DNA from: Cololabis saira
Taxonomy: Eukaryota; Chordata; Actinopteri; Beloniformes; Belonidae
DNA: 64,000 nucleotides
Reading direction: 5' to 3'
Assembly (NCBI RefSeq): GCF_033807715.1
Contig: NC_084590.1
Location: 34,499,505-34,563,504 of the forward strand
Shown: positions 23,350-34,930 of the stretch, piece after piece
How positions within the stretch are numbered: the first letter of the stretch is position 1
Layout of the letters: each line of letters begins with the position of its first letter
Notes under the pieces: model-generated
Told to the model about the DNA's origin: nothing
The model's database searches: none
Seen by the model: the letters and a program-made list of their open reading frames with translations, nothing else
Position numbers and translations under genes: made by a program

Positions 23350-26300
23350 CACCTAAAAACCATTTTGGTTTAGTCCGGTTCAGCTCAATTCAGTTAGGAT
23401 CAGTTCAACTCACGGAAAAATAAGAATAAAGTCAAAGTTAATGACAGCTATGATGACATTTACATAAATGGGGAGCAAAAAGGAGAGGCTCTCAGTGTAT
23501 CTTGGGATCTCATCCCCCAGCGTTCTAGGCCTGTTCCACCATTGTCTAAGATACGATGAGCGAATTGATCAATCAGTCAATCAGTATCAATCAATCAGTC
23601 AATATTTTTTTCTTCATTTTAAATATTCTCATGATCTTTAATATGCAATTAGTGATGGATTTTTGCTACTCTGGTCATTTTCATAATAATGAAAACATAA
23701 AACACAAGGGAACCACAAGGGAAGTTTGAAATTGCTTTTTGAATGGCACCTTGTCAAGAGTTTTCCCTTTCATGAAAAAGTGAAAATGCTTCCAGTTAGA
23801 TGAAACAGTCTGGAGACCCTTACACACAGTGGCCGGGCTATTTTTGCAAAAAATAAATGAATAAAATAAAATAAAGATATCTTGTGAAATTGCTGCTGTT
23901 GCCCTTTTGGAAACTCAGAGACCAAATAGAGACAACACGGTATCACATGCATGTTGACAGACAGCTTGCTGCCATCGTAGAAATATCTGAGGACAGAGGT
24001 GTCATTGTGAAAGAGCAGTATGTTCTATGACATTGCTTATAGATAGAAATTCTCTCTATTTTGTTTTGGCTCATGACCTCCCAAGACAGAACAGAGGCTT
24101 GATTAAAAAAAAATAAGTGCCGTGCTTCTCTGCCTTGGGGTCCTACAGTTGGAAAGGAACATCAGCTAAAATATTTCCCCCTTGAACGTGTGTAAAGGGG
24201 CTTGAGAGACTGACATGGAGCAATCTGGAGTCATGCCAAACTCCAAACCAAGTAGGGCTCTTCGTGCAAATGCAAGGATGTCACCACTACAGAAGGAGAA
24301 GCATGCATAGGCATATGAACAGTGTTTTAAAAAACTTTCTTGGATACAATGTAGTCTTTCTGGGATATTGACCCACGGACAGAGGAAACAATTCATGATC
24401 GATTCAATGACTGCAGCCGCAGGTTCATCACCCATTCAAAACTGTTTGGCACTAGATTTTACTTGTTTTTTCAATTATTCCGTTGCATCTCCACTTTGGT
24501 TTCATTTCTCCAAAGAACATACTCTATACGTCACTTGGTTAGATCAAATTATAGATCCAATTATAGAAACCAAAATATTTCTGCTATGCTCTTTTTAAAA
24601 AGAAGATTATGTCGTGGCAAACCTCCCAAACTTTCAGTCCTTTTTAATAAGACTGTAATTACAGAGAAACCAGTTTATTTGGTTAAAAAAAAAAGTGGTA
24701 ACAATCAATACTGAGCCAAAATGGAATCTGCCAATATTTGCATGAGGGTTCCTTCTGAGATATAAATGGACTGAAAAATGGAGCTCTATATACGATTGTC
24801 TGCTGGTTTCATTTTGACCTCATGTGAATTGTCTGCTTGCATTCGTTTATCTGGTTGGCTCAAGTAGGACCCAGATAAGACTACCACTGTGGACCCATGT
24901 CCATTCATCAAACTATAGACCTGTGCATGACTATTGCATGCAATTCACATGGGGCCAACATGGAACCCATGAACAATCCCATATGGAGCAACATTTTTCA
25001 GCCCATTTATAACCGAGGTACAACATACAAATGTTGGCTGGGTTGGAACATATTTTTCAGGCCTTTAACAACCACAATCAACCCACATACAAATTCTAGC
25101 TTTGGGATGTTTCCTTGGATAATTTAAATCTCTGGCCTGTTCCTGGCGCACACGGGAAACCAGAGTCATTAGGATGTATATTCTGTGGGACTGTCTGAAT
25201 GTTTGTACAAGATTCAATTGCCATCCATCACATAAATATTCCTGGACCAAAGAAGTTAGCCAAAAAAAATAGAAATATAAAAGGTCCAGCAAGCAAAAAA
25301 CATGAGAAATCGTAAATAAAAAGAGTATGAAAGCTGAAACTCAGTACTCTCAGGCCACAGTAATTTGCATCCTTCTTAAAATGACACATATTGTTCTATG
25401 ACAAAGAGAAAATGAACCAATGTAGTATAATTTGCAATGGATATCAGAAAATTAAATTAGAATTAAATATGCACTTCACTCTTAAGTGGAATTTAATAAA
25501 AACCCATCACCGTAACTAAAACACCATCAATGAATGTCCTGCTGAATGTCCTGAGTGTACATTTTCCTTCATATGCCTCCTGTGTAATAGCGGGTCAGTG
25601 TTACGGACATGGATGACTACTGTGCCATTTACATAAAGACAGCAACAGAGCATGTCTTTAAATCCTGATTGTATCTACTATGCAGCTGAGCAGCAGTCAT
25701 TCAAGCCTAACTACACTCCACTCCAGAATTTCTGTCAACATTTTATTTTTTAAATGTCAGTCTGAAATACCAGGTTATTTTGAAACGGTTCACCCCCAGC
25801 CCAACACCCACTGAAAAACTCTGAAGCTCTCAAAAATATTCGTTATCCCTTCACTGTACTCAGAAACTGTTTTGCATTTGAATTTTTAAATCTGGCCGGT
25901 TTGCGTTGCCTTATTTTACCTTGCCAAGCCATGTCAAGTCCATTTAATGCAACAATCCGAAAACTAGAAAATGCTTCTTTGGTTGACTGACTCAGGGTTT
26001 TATCTTTTATAAGGGATTGCAAGCATAGTCTCTGTGGCTTTAGTTTAAAGAAAGTTTGAGATTTTGAGAAACATACCTATTAACTTCCTAAAGCCCATAT
26101 GTGTTAAGTAAATATGAAACTAATCCCAGGAGCTTAGCAGCTTAGAATAAAGATTAGTAACAAAAAAAAAACAATGTGCAATGGCTAACCTTGGACCCTG
26201 CTTCCTGTCTTTCTATTTAGCTTGGCTAAGCGGCTGTGGGCTCCTATTTACCCTCCAGACACAGCTGGGATATAGATCTACTCATTTAACTCTTGCCAGG

Positions 26301-27245
26301 AAAGCAAATAAGTATATTTCCAAAAATATCAAACTATTCTTTTCAGGGGTCACAGGCTAAACAGGTCAGGCACCTCTGTGTCATTTACATGCTGTAACAT
26401 GATGATAATCTGCTCTAACCCATTTTGATATGGATCAGAAACTGGCCTGATGTCTGCATGCATAAATCCTTCAAAAGCCCTGCTGAGTGCTGCACAGACC
26501 TGTCTTATTTGTTCCAATTAACACAACATGGAGTCATGAGTCATGTCCATATAAAGTACGACATGACCGCATCATTAATGTACCATAATACGACTTGTTG
26601 TACAGTATTCGCACAAGTACTGTATTTAATTACTTTAAATATTTGGACAGTTTGACACTAACTGTGTTTTTGTTCCCCACATGTACATGAAAAGGTCTAA
26701 TACTTAAACTCCTACATCACAAGAGTGATTTTGCTTGCTCATTCATCCATTACAAAGGCGCTTACATCAGACTCCGTGTATTAACATCCAATAAGATTGT
26801 ACGAACACTGGTTAATTTAAGATAACTTTATTAAAACACATCAAGGTCTACAATCCAGCACCTGCCTATTCAACAGTCACATGCTGTTCATTAAGTCCCC
26901 ATTTTTCTGTCAGTCATATCTCAGCCTGGCTGCAGCTCAGTTGGGGACACGAGTGATAAGAGCACCGTGGTGGATCTTTTCAATTAGTTTCTGAGATGAA
27001 AAAAAGGAACGTAATCCCTCATTCTTCATGCCAGGATGCTTCCCCAGATTACAGCACAATCTGTATTAATCATGAAATTTATGGCAATGACGTCTGTGCT
27101 GCCAGTCTTATTGTTTGCCTCTGGGAACTGTCATGTACAAGCATCACAAAGATCATTCTGTGTAGATGTATTGAACAACACGTTTTATAAAAAATAAGTA
27201 ATTGCATTTTTGGCTCTTTAAAAATATTCCTGGGTTAAAACAACC
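23350..27245. other. Intergenic, no gene recognised
   Basis: Nearly 4 kb of unique AT-rich DNA. A short CAAT-rich repeat (TCAATCAGTCAATC style) is at about 23564-23604. Around 24880-25110 there are two loosely similar blocks of about 80 bp (ACATTTTTCAGCCC at 24988 and ACATATTTTTCAGGCC at 25047), perhaps an eroded tandem repeat. No frame has domain or splice support. Confidence 0.5.
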
Positions 27246-27249
27246 CTAG

Positions 27250-28190
27250 GGGCCCGATTTACTAAAGGTTTGCGTGTGTAAAAACGTGTGCAAACTTGAC
27301 AGCACCCGCAAACCAAAGTGCCAGCTGATCTACTAACAGCGTGCAAAGAGGACTGCGTCTCTCAAATGCGCAAAATAGCACACGCAATCCATTTAGTACT
27401 TTTGCCCTGATGAATAATCAATATGGGGCGTACCCGCCAGAAATCGCTAAATACTGGGAGGGAAAGATGCAAATTGGTCCATTTACCACGCGCAATGAGA
27501 TTTACCAAGCCTGAAAGTTTTTGCGTGGATTGTGATTGCGTCTGTATTTAATACGTTCGAAAGGAAGGTGCTAATCTCCACATGCAAAAGGAGAAATATT
27601 TTATTTGAATGTTAAATCGAGTATTATTCAGCAAAAGGTTGCCACAGGAGGCACATTCATTTTTTTATTTGTGATAATAAATAAATCACGTGTTTTCATG
27701 GAGAAAAAAGTGTTTCTCATTGTGCGCCTATACTTGTTCTGCAGTCATACCCCGGTGTTGTGCCGTATTCAGCACCCCTGCCGTGAAAAGCACCCCCTCG
27801 TCTGACAAAAATGATATTCTCCTTCCGTGTTCTGTTCATGTTCTGTTGTCCATGTTCTGTTTAGCGTCCAGTTTTGTGTTAATGATTCATGTTTAAATGC
27901 GCTCATGGATTCGGGTAAAAAAAAAAGAAATCGGGTAAATGGTTATTGATGTCATTAATTAATAGCCTGCTTACTGTGTTGTCTTCCATAATATTTGTAA
28001 ATATAAAGTTTGCGCCGCAAACCGTAAGACGCGCAACACCTCATTTAAATACTGCGGTTTGCACCTGTTATCAATTGCGCGAGCATTCTTAGTTGATCAC
28101 CCGCAAAACACACAACAACAGCACGTGCAAACTTTTTCAGTGCACACGCAATTTAGTACTCTTTATTTAGGATCTTAGTAAATCGGGCCC
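27250..28190. mobile_element. PIF/Harbinger-like non-autonomous element, 941 bp
   Basis: Terminal inverted repeats GGGCCCGATTTACTAA (27250) and TTAGTAAATCGGGCCC (ending 28190) are perfect over 16 bp. A 3-bp direct repeat TAG flanks both ends (27247-27249, 28191-28193). Both subterminal zones carry many short CGTGTGCAAAC/GCACACGCAA motifs in both orientations, as expected for transposase binding. No transposase frame was found inside. A 3-bp duplication points to PIF/Harbinger, though TAG is not the usual TWA, so superfamily is moderately supported. Confidence 0.75.
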
Positions 28191-28209
28191 TAGGTGTATT
28201 ACTTTAGTG

Positions 28210-28424
28210 CAGGGGTGGGAAACCCTGGTCCTCGAGGGCCGGTGTCCTGCATGTTAGATGTTTCCCTGCTTCGACACAGCTGATCGAAATGAATGGATCA
28301 TAAAACAGACTTGTACAGACCTGGATGACAAGCTGCTGATGACCCTTAATTAAGATCTGGTGTGTTGATGCAGGAAGACATCTAAAACATGCAGGCCCTT
28401 GAGGACCAGGGTTCCCCACTGCTG
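28210..28424. mobile_element. hAT MITE A1
   Basis: Starts CAGGGGTGGGAAACCCTGGT and ends ACCAGGGTTCCCCACTGCTG. The interior AGATGTTTCCCTGCTTC and ATCTAAAACATGCAGG are shared with the copies at 28597-28804 and 33238-33462. Flanking octamers CTTTAGTG and CTTTCAGG match at 5 of 8, a weak duplication. Non-coding. Confidence 0.75.
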
Positions 28425-28596
28425 CTTTCAGGTGACGAGTGTAAACTTTTATTAGGCGCCAAAACATCATGAACCGAAGCTATTTTTTGTTAGAATGGAG
28501 TATACATAAAAATAGAAAGATAGCAGGGAATATTAGCACTTAGAAAATGGTATCAAAATGAACTGATAAGACTTGAAAATGTCCTTCCACTTAAGT

Positions 28597-28804
28597 CAGT
28601 GTTGCCCTCGACAGCTGCTGTTCTGCCAATTTGAGATGTTTCCCTGCTTCAGCACACCTGATTTAAATAAATGGATCATCATCAGCGCCTCATCGAAGTC
28701 TGCACCAGTCTGTTAATGATCCATTCGTTTCAATCAGCTGCGTTGAAGCGGGGAAATATCTAAAACATGCAGGACAGCAGCCTTTGAGGACTGGAACAAC
28801 ACTG
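28597..28804. mobile_element. hAT MITE A2
   Basis: Termini CAGTGTTG and CAACACTG, flanked by ACTTAAGT (28589-28596) and ACTTAGGT (28805-28812), 7 of 8 identical. The interior carries GAGATGTTTCCCTGCTTC, CACACCTGATT and TATCTAAAACATGCAGGACA like its relatives, but the terminal 8 bp and adjacent sequence differ from the CAGGGGT type. The 8-bp duplication fits hAT. Confidence 0.78.
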
Positions 28805-28812
28805 ACTTAGGT

Positions 28813-31800
28813 GGTAGCTGGATAGAGTCTCTGCAGACAAACTGGTCACTTGAACTTTTTTGCAGAAAATATAGTAATAAATTAATTACACTTTCTTGCA
28901 CATGCAGACAGGGATGGCAAATGTAGAGAAATAGTCACTCGTAATATAGGTGTGCACTGCACGTTCCGATCAAAACGTAAAACTGTAGATGCTGGTCAGC
29001 GCGTGTTGAAATCCCAACACTACCAGGGATGCGGAAGGACGTCAAACGGGTCACGTGCTGAGCCTCTGAGTACAAAATGTACGTCTCACAGAACCTGGCA
29101 TGTTGGAGACCCACAAAGTACAAACTACGTACTCGTTCAAATAACTCCTTCTGGTCGCTGCCACCTTTTCATACATCTATACGAGTCGCCCACTCCACAA
29201 ACTGTAAACACACACAAAAGAAGAATTCATGACCTCTACCTCTAAAAAAAGAAATATTCTGTCATAAATATCTAAGAAATGATCAATTTCTATGGAAACA
29301 CTTCGTTTTCTTGTACACATACAAAGTTGAAATGACCTCTGTTTGTCTGTAGGGACCTTTCCACAGTGTCACTTTAGTGGAGGGACATTTTTTAGATTTT
29401 CCAGTGGCTTAAAATAATAATAATTGCTCCAAGTCCAAATAATAATGTCTTTTTGTAGCAATATTATGGTCTCACTCAAACTGCTCCAGCAGTAACAACA
29501 GACGTAACTCTGGAATGTTCCTTTAAAGCAGCTTGTTAAAGATTGACAAGATCTGTCCTTTAATTTTATTATAATTATTGCTTATTTCCAAATGCACATA
29601 AAATTGTGTCCTACTTCTTGTGTAGTGGCAATAAATGTTGAATGTAAAAGATTTGAATGTGATCTGCTATGCTGTTTTTCTCTTTCTATAATGGGTTTTT
29701 AATATTCATTCAATGTGACTAATTCAGAGAAGCATTAATATTACAGAAAAATGAGCCAGTGACATGTCAAACAAAGGCAGGACAGGCAAAGCATCGCTAT
29801 GCACTGATCAAGAAGAGACATCCTGATTCATAAAATTAATTAGATCAGAAGTGGATGTTCTGGTAGTTCTCATGTTCATGATCTTACATTTTCTTAAATG
29901 CTCCACCTGCACAAATACACCTGCTGAGTGAGAATTTATTTTAGGGAAATGTTTAAAAAGTTGGGTTTCCAAACTATAGGGCAGATGTTAGGCAAGGACA
30001 CTTCATGAGGTGAAGGGGACAGGTGGATGTTAATATTGTGACAGCGCCTGAAAGTAGTTGTTTGAGCCAGTTTATTAACACCATCTGGAGCTGGAGCCGC
30101 AGCATCAGTGACAGAAAGCTACTTTAAGTTAGGACTGCTGCGAAGCGTCTCACTCTCATTCTACTTGTCTTAGTGTAAATATAAGTCTGAACACACAGAA
30201 AGAAATCATCTTTTTTTTTAGATTTTAAAATGAATTCCCTAGTCTGTGTTTACCGCTGCACCAACATGGTGAGTTTCAGTTTCTTTCTCGGTTTCTGTCT
30301 TTCAATGTTATCTGACTTCCTGTTTGAAGATTTACTGGAGATTTTGATTTTGGATGTAACACTCCAGTGGTTTGAAAATCTAAATTGCATCCAATAAACT
30401 TTCTGAGTCTTGGTCTGAAGGTCATTTATTACAGCTTTGGTGGAGTGGAAAATAAATGTGGCCTGTGATAACATTGACAAGGTTGACCTCCGCCTTTTCT
30501 CACCTCTCATCATCAAAATTCAAGGCGAAGGCAGGACTTGTGCATCAGATTTCAGAAATAGATGGTAAACATAGGAAAATTGTGTATTTCCAATCATCGG
30601 TAGACTTGGTAAAGCAGGGTATTTCAAACCTTGAGACGTTTTTTGATCCATAAACCTCAGCAGACGGAAACCAAGAGTAAACAGTGATTCTCTTTTGTGG
30701 AGCTGAAGTTGTCTGCTTCACAGTAACCAAGATTTTAAACAATTTCCTCAAGGTGTCACACTTCTTTTTAAACAAGAATGTAAGTCATATCCTTGCTTGC
30801 ACTGCATACAGAAAACATTGCATCACATACTTCTGTCCCGGTGGTGACAAGTATCTGGATGTGTGATGCCACAGTGCAATGGCACACTGAAATTAAGAGT
30901 TGTTGTCAGTCCTTGTTACAATCCTAGACGTAAGGTATTTCCCTTTGTTCTACTTGTTTGCAGGAATAAACATGGCAGGTTGCCCAGTTGTACATAGAGT
31001 GCAAAGATGTGAAATAATGAAGGATAGAGAAGGTTTAAATGAATCGGAGAGGAAAGCTTTGAATGTTGGCGATGCGCTAGACAATATTTTTTTATGTATC
31101 TATTTATTTTGTTGGTGGCTCAATAAAGGACTTACAAGTGGGAAAAATCACCTTCTTCATGTCTTCTTTACAATCCAGCATGTAAGACGCTCGCTCTCCA
31201 GCTATATAAATAATCTTTGTGGATTTCAAAAATGCTTTTGAAGCTGATGACAGTTGTTGAAACTTGATTGTTGTTCACTCTCTGACACTCTTCTAGCAGT
31301 GACCCGAGAGTATTTGTTTGGTTGGGTCTGAGCAGTAAAAGTAAATGTAAAAGTCAACGGCAGACAGAAGAAATAGGGCCAACTTCATTTAATAGGCCTT
31401 TTTAGACCCTGATACTGTAGGTTTTTACGTGGCCAAAAGCCAAACTTATAAATCCAAAATGGAAAATGGGTGCTTGTTTGAGGAAATGTAGGCGACCGTG
31501 GCCCATTATTATAATTCTTCAACACGTAAAACATTAATTGTCTATGTCTATGCAAGTATGATGTGGTGAAATAATATGATCAGTGCAATTATGTCAGTCT
31601 TTATGTAGCCCGGATATGTCCAGAACGGCATTGATGAGTTAACCCATAAAGCTGCCGTAACTGTTGATTAGGATCACAAGTTTCTGACATTTTTTGTCAA
31701 AATGTTTACACAAAACTGCTCTTTGATGGTTCTGAAAGATTTTTATAGTTATTTCTAGCTTCATGTCTCATATAAAATGAAAGTAAACACGGTAGTTTGG

Positions 31801-32733
31801 TTTTTAAAAGTGTTACAGATGTCTGCTGCATGGAATCAAACTAATGTTGCATGGAGGACACATCTGTTCCTTCTTGCTGTGCAATTTAACATCTTTATAA
31901 AACATATTTTGTGAGTTCTGACAGTGTCTGTTACGCCAGAGTTTTCAGTCTGCACCATTTCATTTTTGGACAAAGTATGCTTAGTCTCCTTTTATTTAGT
32001 TAATTCTACCATGATATAAACTCAACAATCATCCTCCAACTAATAAGAACCAGAATAAGTTGGTGGCTATTTGAACGTTCAACAACCCTCCACCCTTCCA
32101 CCTTCCTGTTGTGCTGGGGGGGTTAGGATTTGTTTACATTTTGCTTCCCAAGTTAAGGTACATTTAGGTGGTTTTAGGAACATTAAACCCAACCTCAGAC
32201 TAATGTTATGCCATCTGTTAGAGATGTGATCTTACTTAACTAATTGGACATGACAATTTTAATTTTTCCTCATTTTTTTATCCCCTGAGTAAGCAGGGCA
32301 GTCGTTAAAGTCAAGCCCCCTTAGATTTATTTTGATTTCTTAGACGTTGCATTGATGCAACTTTGAAAGCACACTGTGTTTTGGTTATGGTGCGTAAGTA
32401 ACACTGAGAAAGTTCTCAGACTTTTCTTTTTCAAAAAAGGGAGACATTGATGTGAGTGATGTGCAGATCAAAACTATGCAACAGCTAAATTTAGGCCCGT
32501 CATTTGGGTTATTTTTCACTCGACATCTTTCATGTCACTCTTTGTTCTTTTGCTATCATCCATGAATCAAGTATAAGACAGAGAGGATAGTTCTGTCATT
32601 TTCACGCGTGATGAACTGAATCAGCCAGAGGTGCCATGCCCTCTGACTGATTCCCCCTAATATCAGACAGACATTAGTGGACAGTTACATTTCAATGCAG
32701 CTGAGCTTGGTCAGTCAACCCTGTATCGACTGG

Positions 32734-32775
<42 letters not shown>

Positions 32776-33229
32776 TGTATATGCTGCATATACTGTATAT
32801 GCGGCACTGCCCATCACCCCCCATTCTCTCCTCTTCTTCTCTTTCCTTTCATCAGGTCCACCCCCAATAATAAATCAGAAGTATCTCATAACCACAATTG
32901 TTCTCCATTGTTCTTGTAGTTTGATGTGTTGGTCTGCCCCATCATTTTCTCTTCTGTAGTATGTTTGCAGGCCAGAGCTTCAGGAGCTGCATGCTGCCCT
33001 GCAGTCCCCCCCTCTGATCATCCCACTGCTTGCTTCCACCTGTCTGTATGGACATCTGTTGGATACCTGCTGAGAGGATGGCCTGCAGTCCCGCCCTCTG
33101 ACCACCTCAGTGTCGCTGTCTACATCTGTTTGTGTAGTCATCCCTGTAAGGCACAAGCTAACCATTGTGTCTGTGTCTCTCCTTTCTCTACTTTTCATTC
33201 TCTCTATCTGTTCTCTCTTTTCCTGCTCT
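28813..33229. other. Intergenic, no gene recognised
   Basis: About 4.4 kb of unique AT-rich DNA. A possible short exon-like segment (13 codons after TTTTTTTTAG, ending CAACATG before GTGAGT) lies at 30231-30270 but has no support beyond splice-like edges. An (AT)n array is listed separately at 32735-32774. Other frames show nothing recognisable. Confidence 0.5.
32735..32774. repeat. (TA)n microsatellite, about 40 bp
   Basis: Uninterrupted TA dinucleotides, followed by two related units TACTGTATATGCTGCATA and TACTGTATATGCGGCA (to about 32806). Confidence 0.95.
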
Positions 33230-33237
33230 GCCTAGCC

Positions 33238-33462
33238 CAGGGGTCACCAATCCTGGTCCTCGAGGGCCGGTGTCCCTGCAGGTTTTAGATGTTTCCCTGC
33301 TTCATTGCACCATGATACAAGTGACTGTGTCATCAACAGAACTATCCAGACTTTGATGACAAGCTGATGACGATGATTAATTAGAATCAGGTGTGTTAAG
33401 GCAGGGAAACATCTAAAACATGCAGGACACCGGCCCTCGAGGACCAGGGTTGGTGACCCCTG
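33238..33462. mobile_element. hAT MITE A3, nearly symmetrical termini
   Basis: Starts CAGGGGTCACCAATCCTGGT and ends with its complement; the two arms match over about 65 bp with few differences. Flanking octamers GCCTAGCC (33230-33237) and GCCTAGTC (33463-33470) match at 7 of 8. The interior is shared with A1 and A2. The well-preserved arms suggest this is the youngest of the three copies. Confidence 0.88.
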
Positions 33463-33485
33463 GCCTAGTCGGCTAACATGCACTC

Positions 33486-34267
33486 ACTGACTACTTTATT
33501 AGGTACACCTGTCGCAGTTCTGTAGGTGCAAATGCCTCGTTGATGCCAGAGGTCAGGGGAGAATGGCCAGACTGGTTTGAGCTGATAGAAAGGGAACGGT
33601 AACTCAAATAACCACTCGTTACAACCAAGGTATGTAGAGGTATGTAGAAGAGCATGATGCAAATGGGCGTAGCAGCAGAAGACAACACTGGGTGCCACTC
33701 CTGTCAGCTAACAACAGGAAACTTAGGCTACAGTTTGCACAGGCTCACCAAAATTGGACAACAGAAGATTGGAAAAACGTTGTCATGTCTAATGAGTCTC
33801 GATTTCTGCTGCGACATTCAGATTGTAGGGTCAAAATTTGGCGTCAACAACATGAAAGCATGGATCCATCCTGCCTTGTATCAACGGTTCAGGCTGGTGG
33901 TGGAGTAATGGTATGAGGGATATTTTCCTGGCACACTTTGGGCCCATTAGTACCAACTGAGCATTGTGTCAATGCCACAGCCTACCTGATTATTGTTGCT
34001 GACTATGTCCATCCCTTTATGACCACAGTGTACCATCTTCTGATGGCTACTTCCAGCAGGATAACACGCTATGTTATAAAGCGTGAATCATCTCAGACTG
34101 GTACTCAAATGGCCTCCACAGTCTCAGATCTCAGTCCAATAGAGCAGCTTTGGGATGTGGTGGAACGGAAGATTCGCATCATGGATGTGCAGCCAACAAA
34201 TCTGCAGCAACTGCACGAAACTATCATGTCAATATGGACCAAACTCCCTGAGGAATGTTTTTTGTGA
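33486..34267 (+). pseudogene. Tc1-like transposase remnant
   Basis: A Tc1-type left terminus ACTGACTACTTTATTAGGTA at 33486 precedes a broken DDE transposase. Readable blocks: RLQFAQAHQNWTTEDWKNVV, NESRFLLRHSDCRVKIWRQ, HESMDPSCLVSTVQAGGGV, then a stop where WGI is expected (33915). These are followed by LGPLVPTEHCVNATAYL, PIEQLWDVVERKIRI and LQQLHETIMSIWTKLPEECF. The first catalytic aspartate (normally SDES) is N. The segment with the second aspartate survives only in a shifted frame (FQQDN near 34051). Sequence after ECF, including the right terminus, is missing; LINE sequence begins there. The N-terminal DNA-binding half is also gone. An inactive, internally deleted copy. Confidence 0.88.
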
Positions 34268-34930
34268 AGTTTGTGTTTTCAATAAATTCATCCAATCTGA
34301 TTTCAAAAGGTTCTCTATTATTTTTGATAACTGAGGTAATAAAGAGACTGGTCTGTAGTTTGTGAAGTGGTGCTTGTTCCCACTTTTATACAGTTGTTGT
34401 AAATGAACCTGATTGAAATGATAAGTTACAGATACATTCCATCAATTATTTCACTCATGCCATGTCAATTAACATCAGTTGAATGTTTGTTATTCTTGTT
34501 TTTTTTAACAATCTCTAAAATGTAATTCTCTGTGACATAACTGAGAAACAATTGAACTGGGATTTCTGCCAATTAACATATCTAGATGGTTTTCAGATGG
34601 TCATGAATTTGTTTGTTTTTGTTTTTTTTGTTCAGTTCATGTATACAAAGAACTGATTAAAGCTTTCAGCTGCATCTTCCAGCGTACAATTTCCCCTTTC
34701 ATTATGAATTAAGTATTTAGGATAACTATTTTCTCTAGTGCCCTTTTTTATAATAATATCTAGTATACTTCATTTTTTTGACATTGCTTTGGTTTTTATC
34801 TAATTGTTTATTATAATATAGTATTTTATATCTATGTTCTGCCTCTCTCTGTGTTTTAAGAAGTCATTGTAAAGAGAATTTTTCTTTTTACAGGTATTTT
34901 GTAGCCCCTAAAAAATGTATATAACTTATA
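34268..34930 (-). mobile_element. LINE fragment, minus strand (linker and start of RT)
   Basis: On the minus strand the translation reads, in order, FLKHREAEHRYK and a lysine-rich linker, an NQFF-like motif, a KCKN/STD-like segment (KKNKNNKHSTDVN), IIDGMYL, and HHFTNYRPVSLLPQLSKIIE, the conserved N-terminal RT motif of the jockey/CR1-like LINE also represented at 16735-18769. Frameshifts are frequent. It stops at the Tc1 remnant's edge, so one insertion or deletion removed both the Tc1 right end and the rest of this LINE. Confidence 0.8.

Noticed and set aside
24880..25110. Two similar 80-bp blocks as a minisatellite
   Set aside because: Similarity is too low to define unit borders by eye; mentioned only in the regional note.
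30231..30275. Exon-like piece: TTTTTTTTAG, ATG, 13 codons, then GTGAGT
   Set aside because: Splice-like edges alone are common by chance; no domain, no partner exon and no GC-rich promoter.
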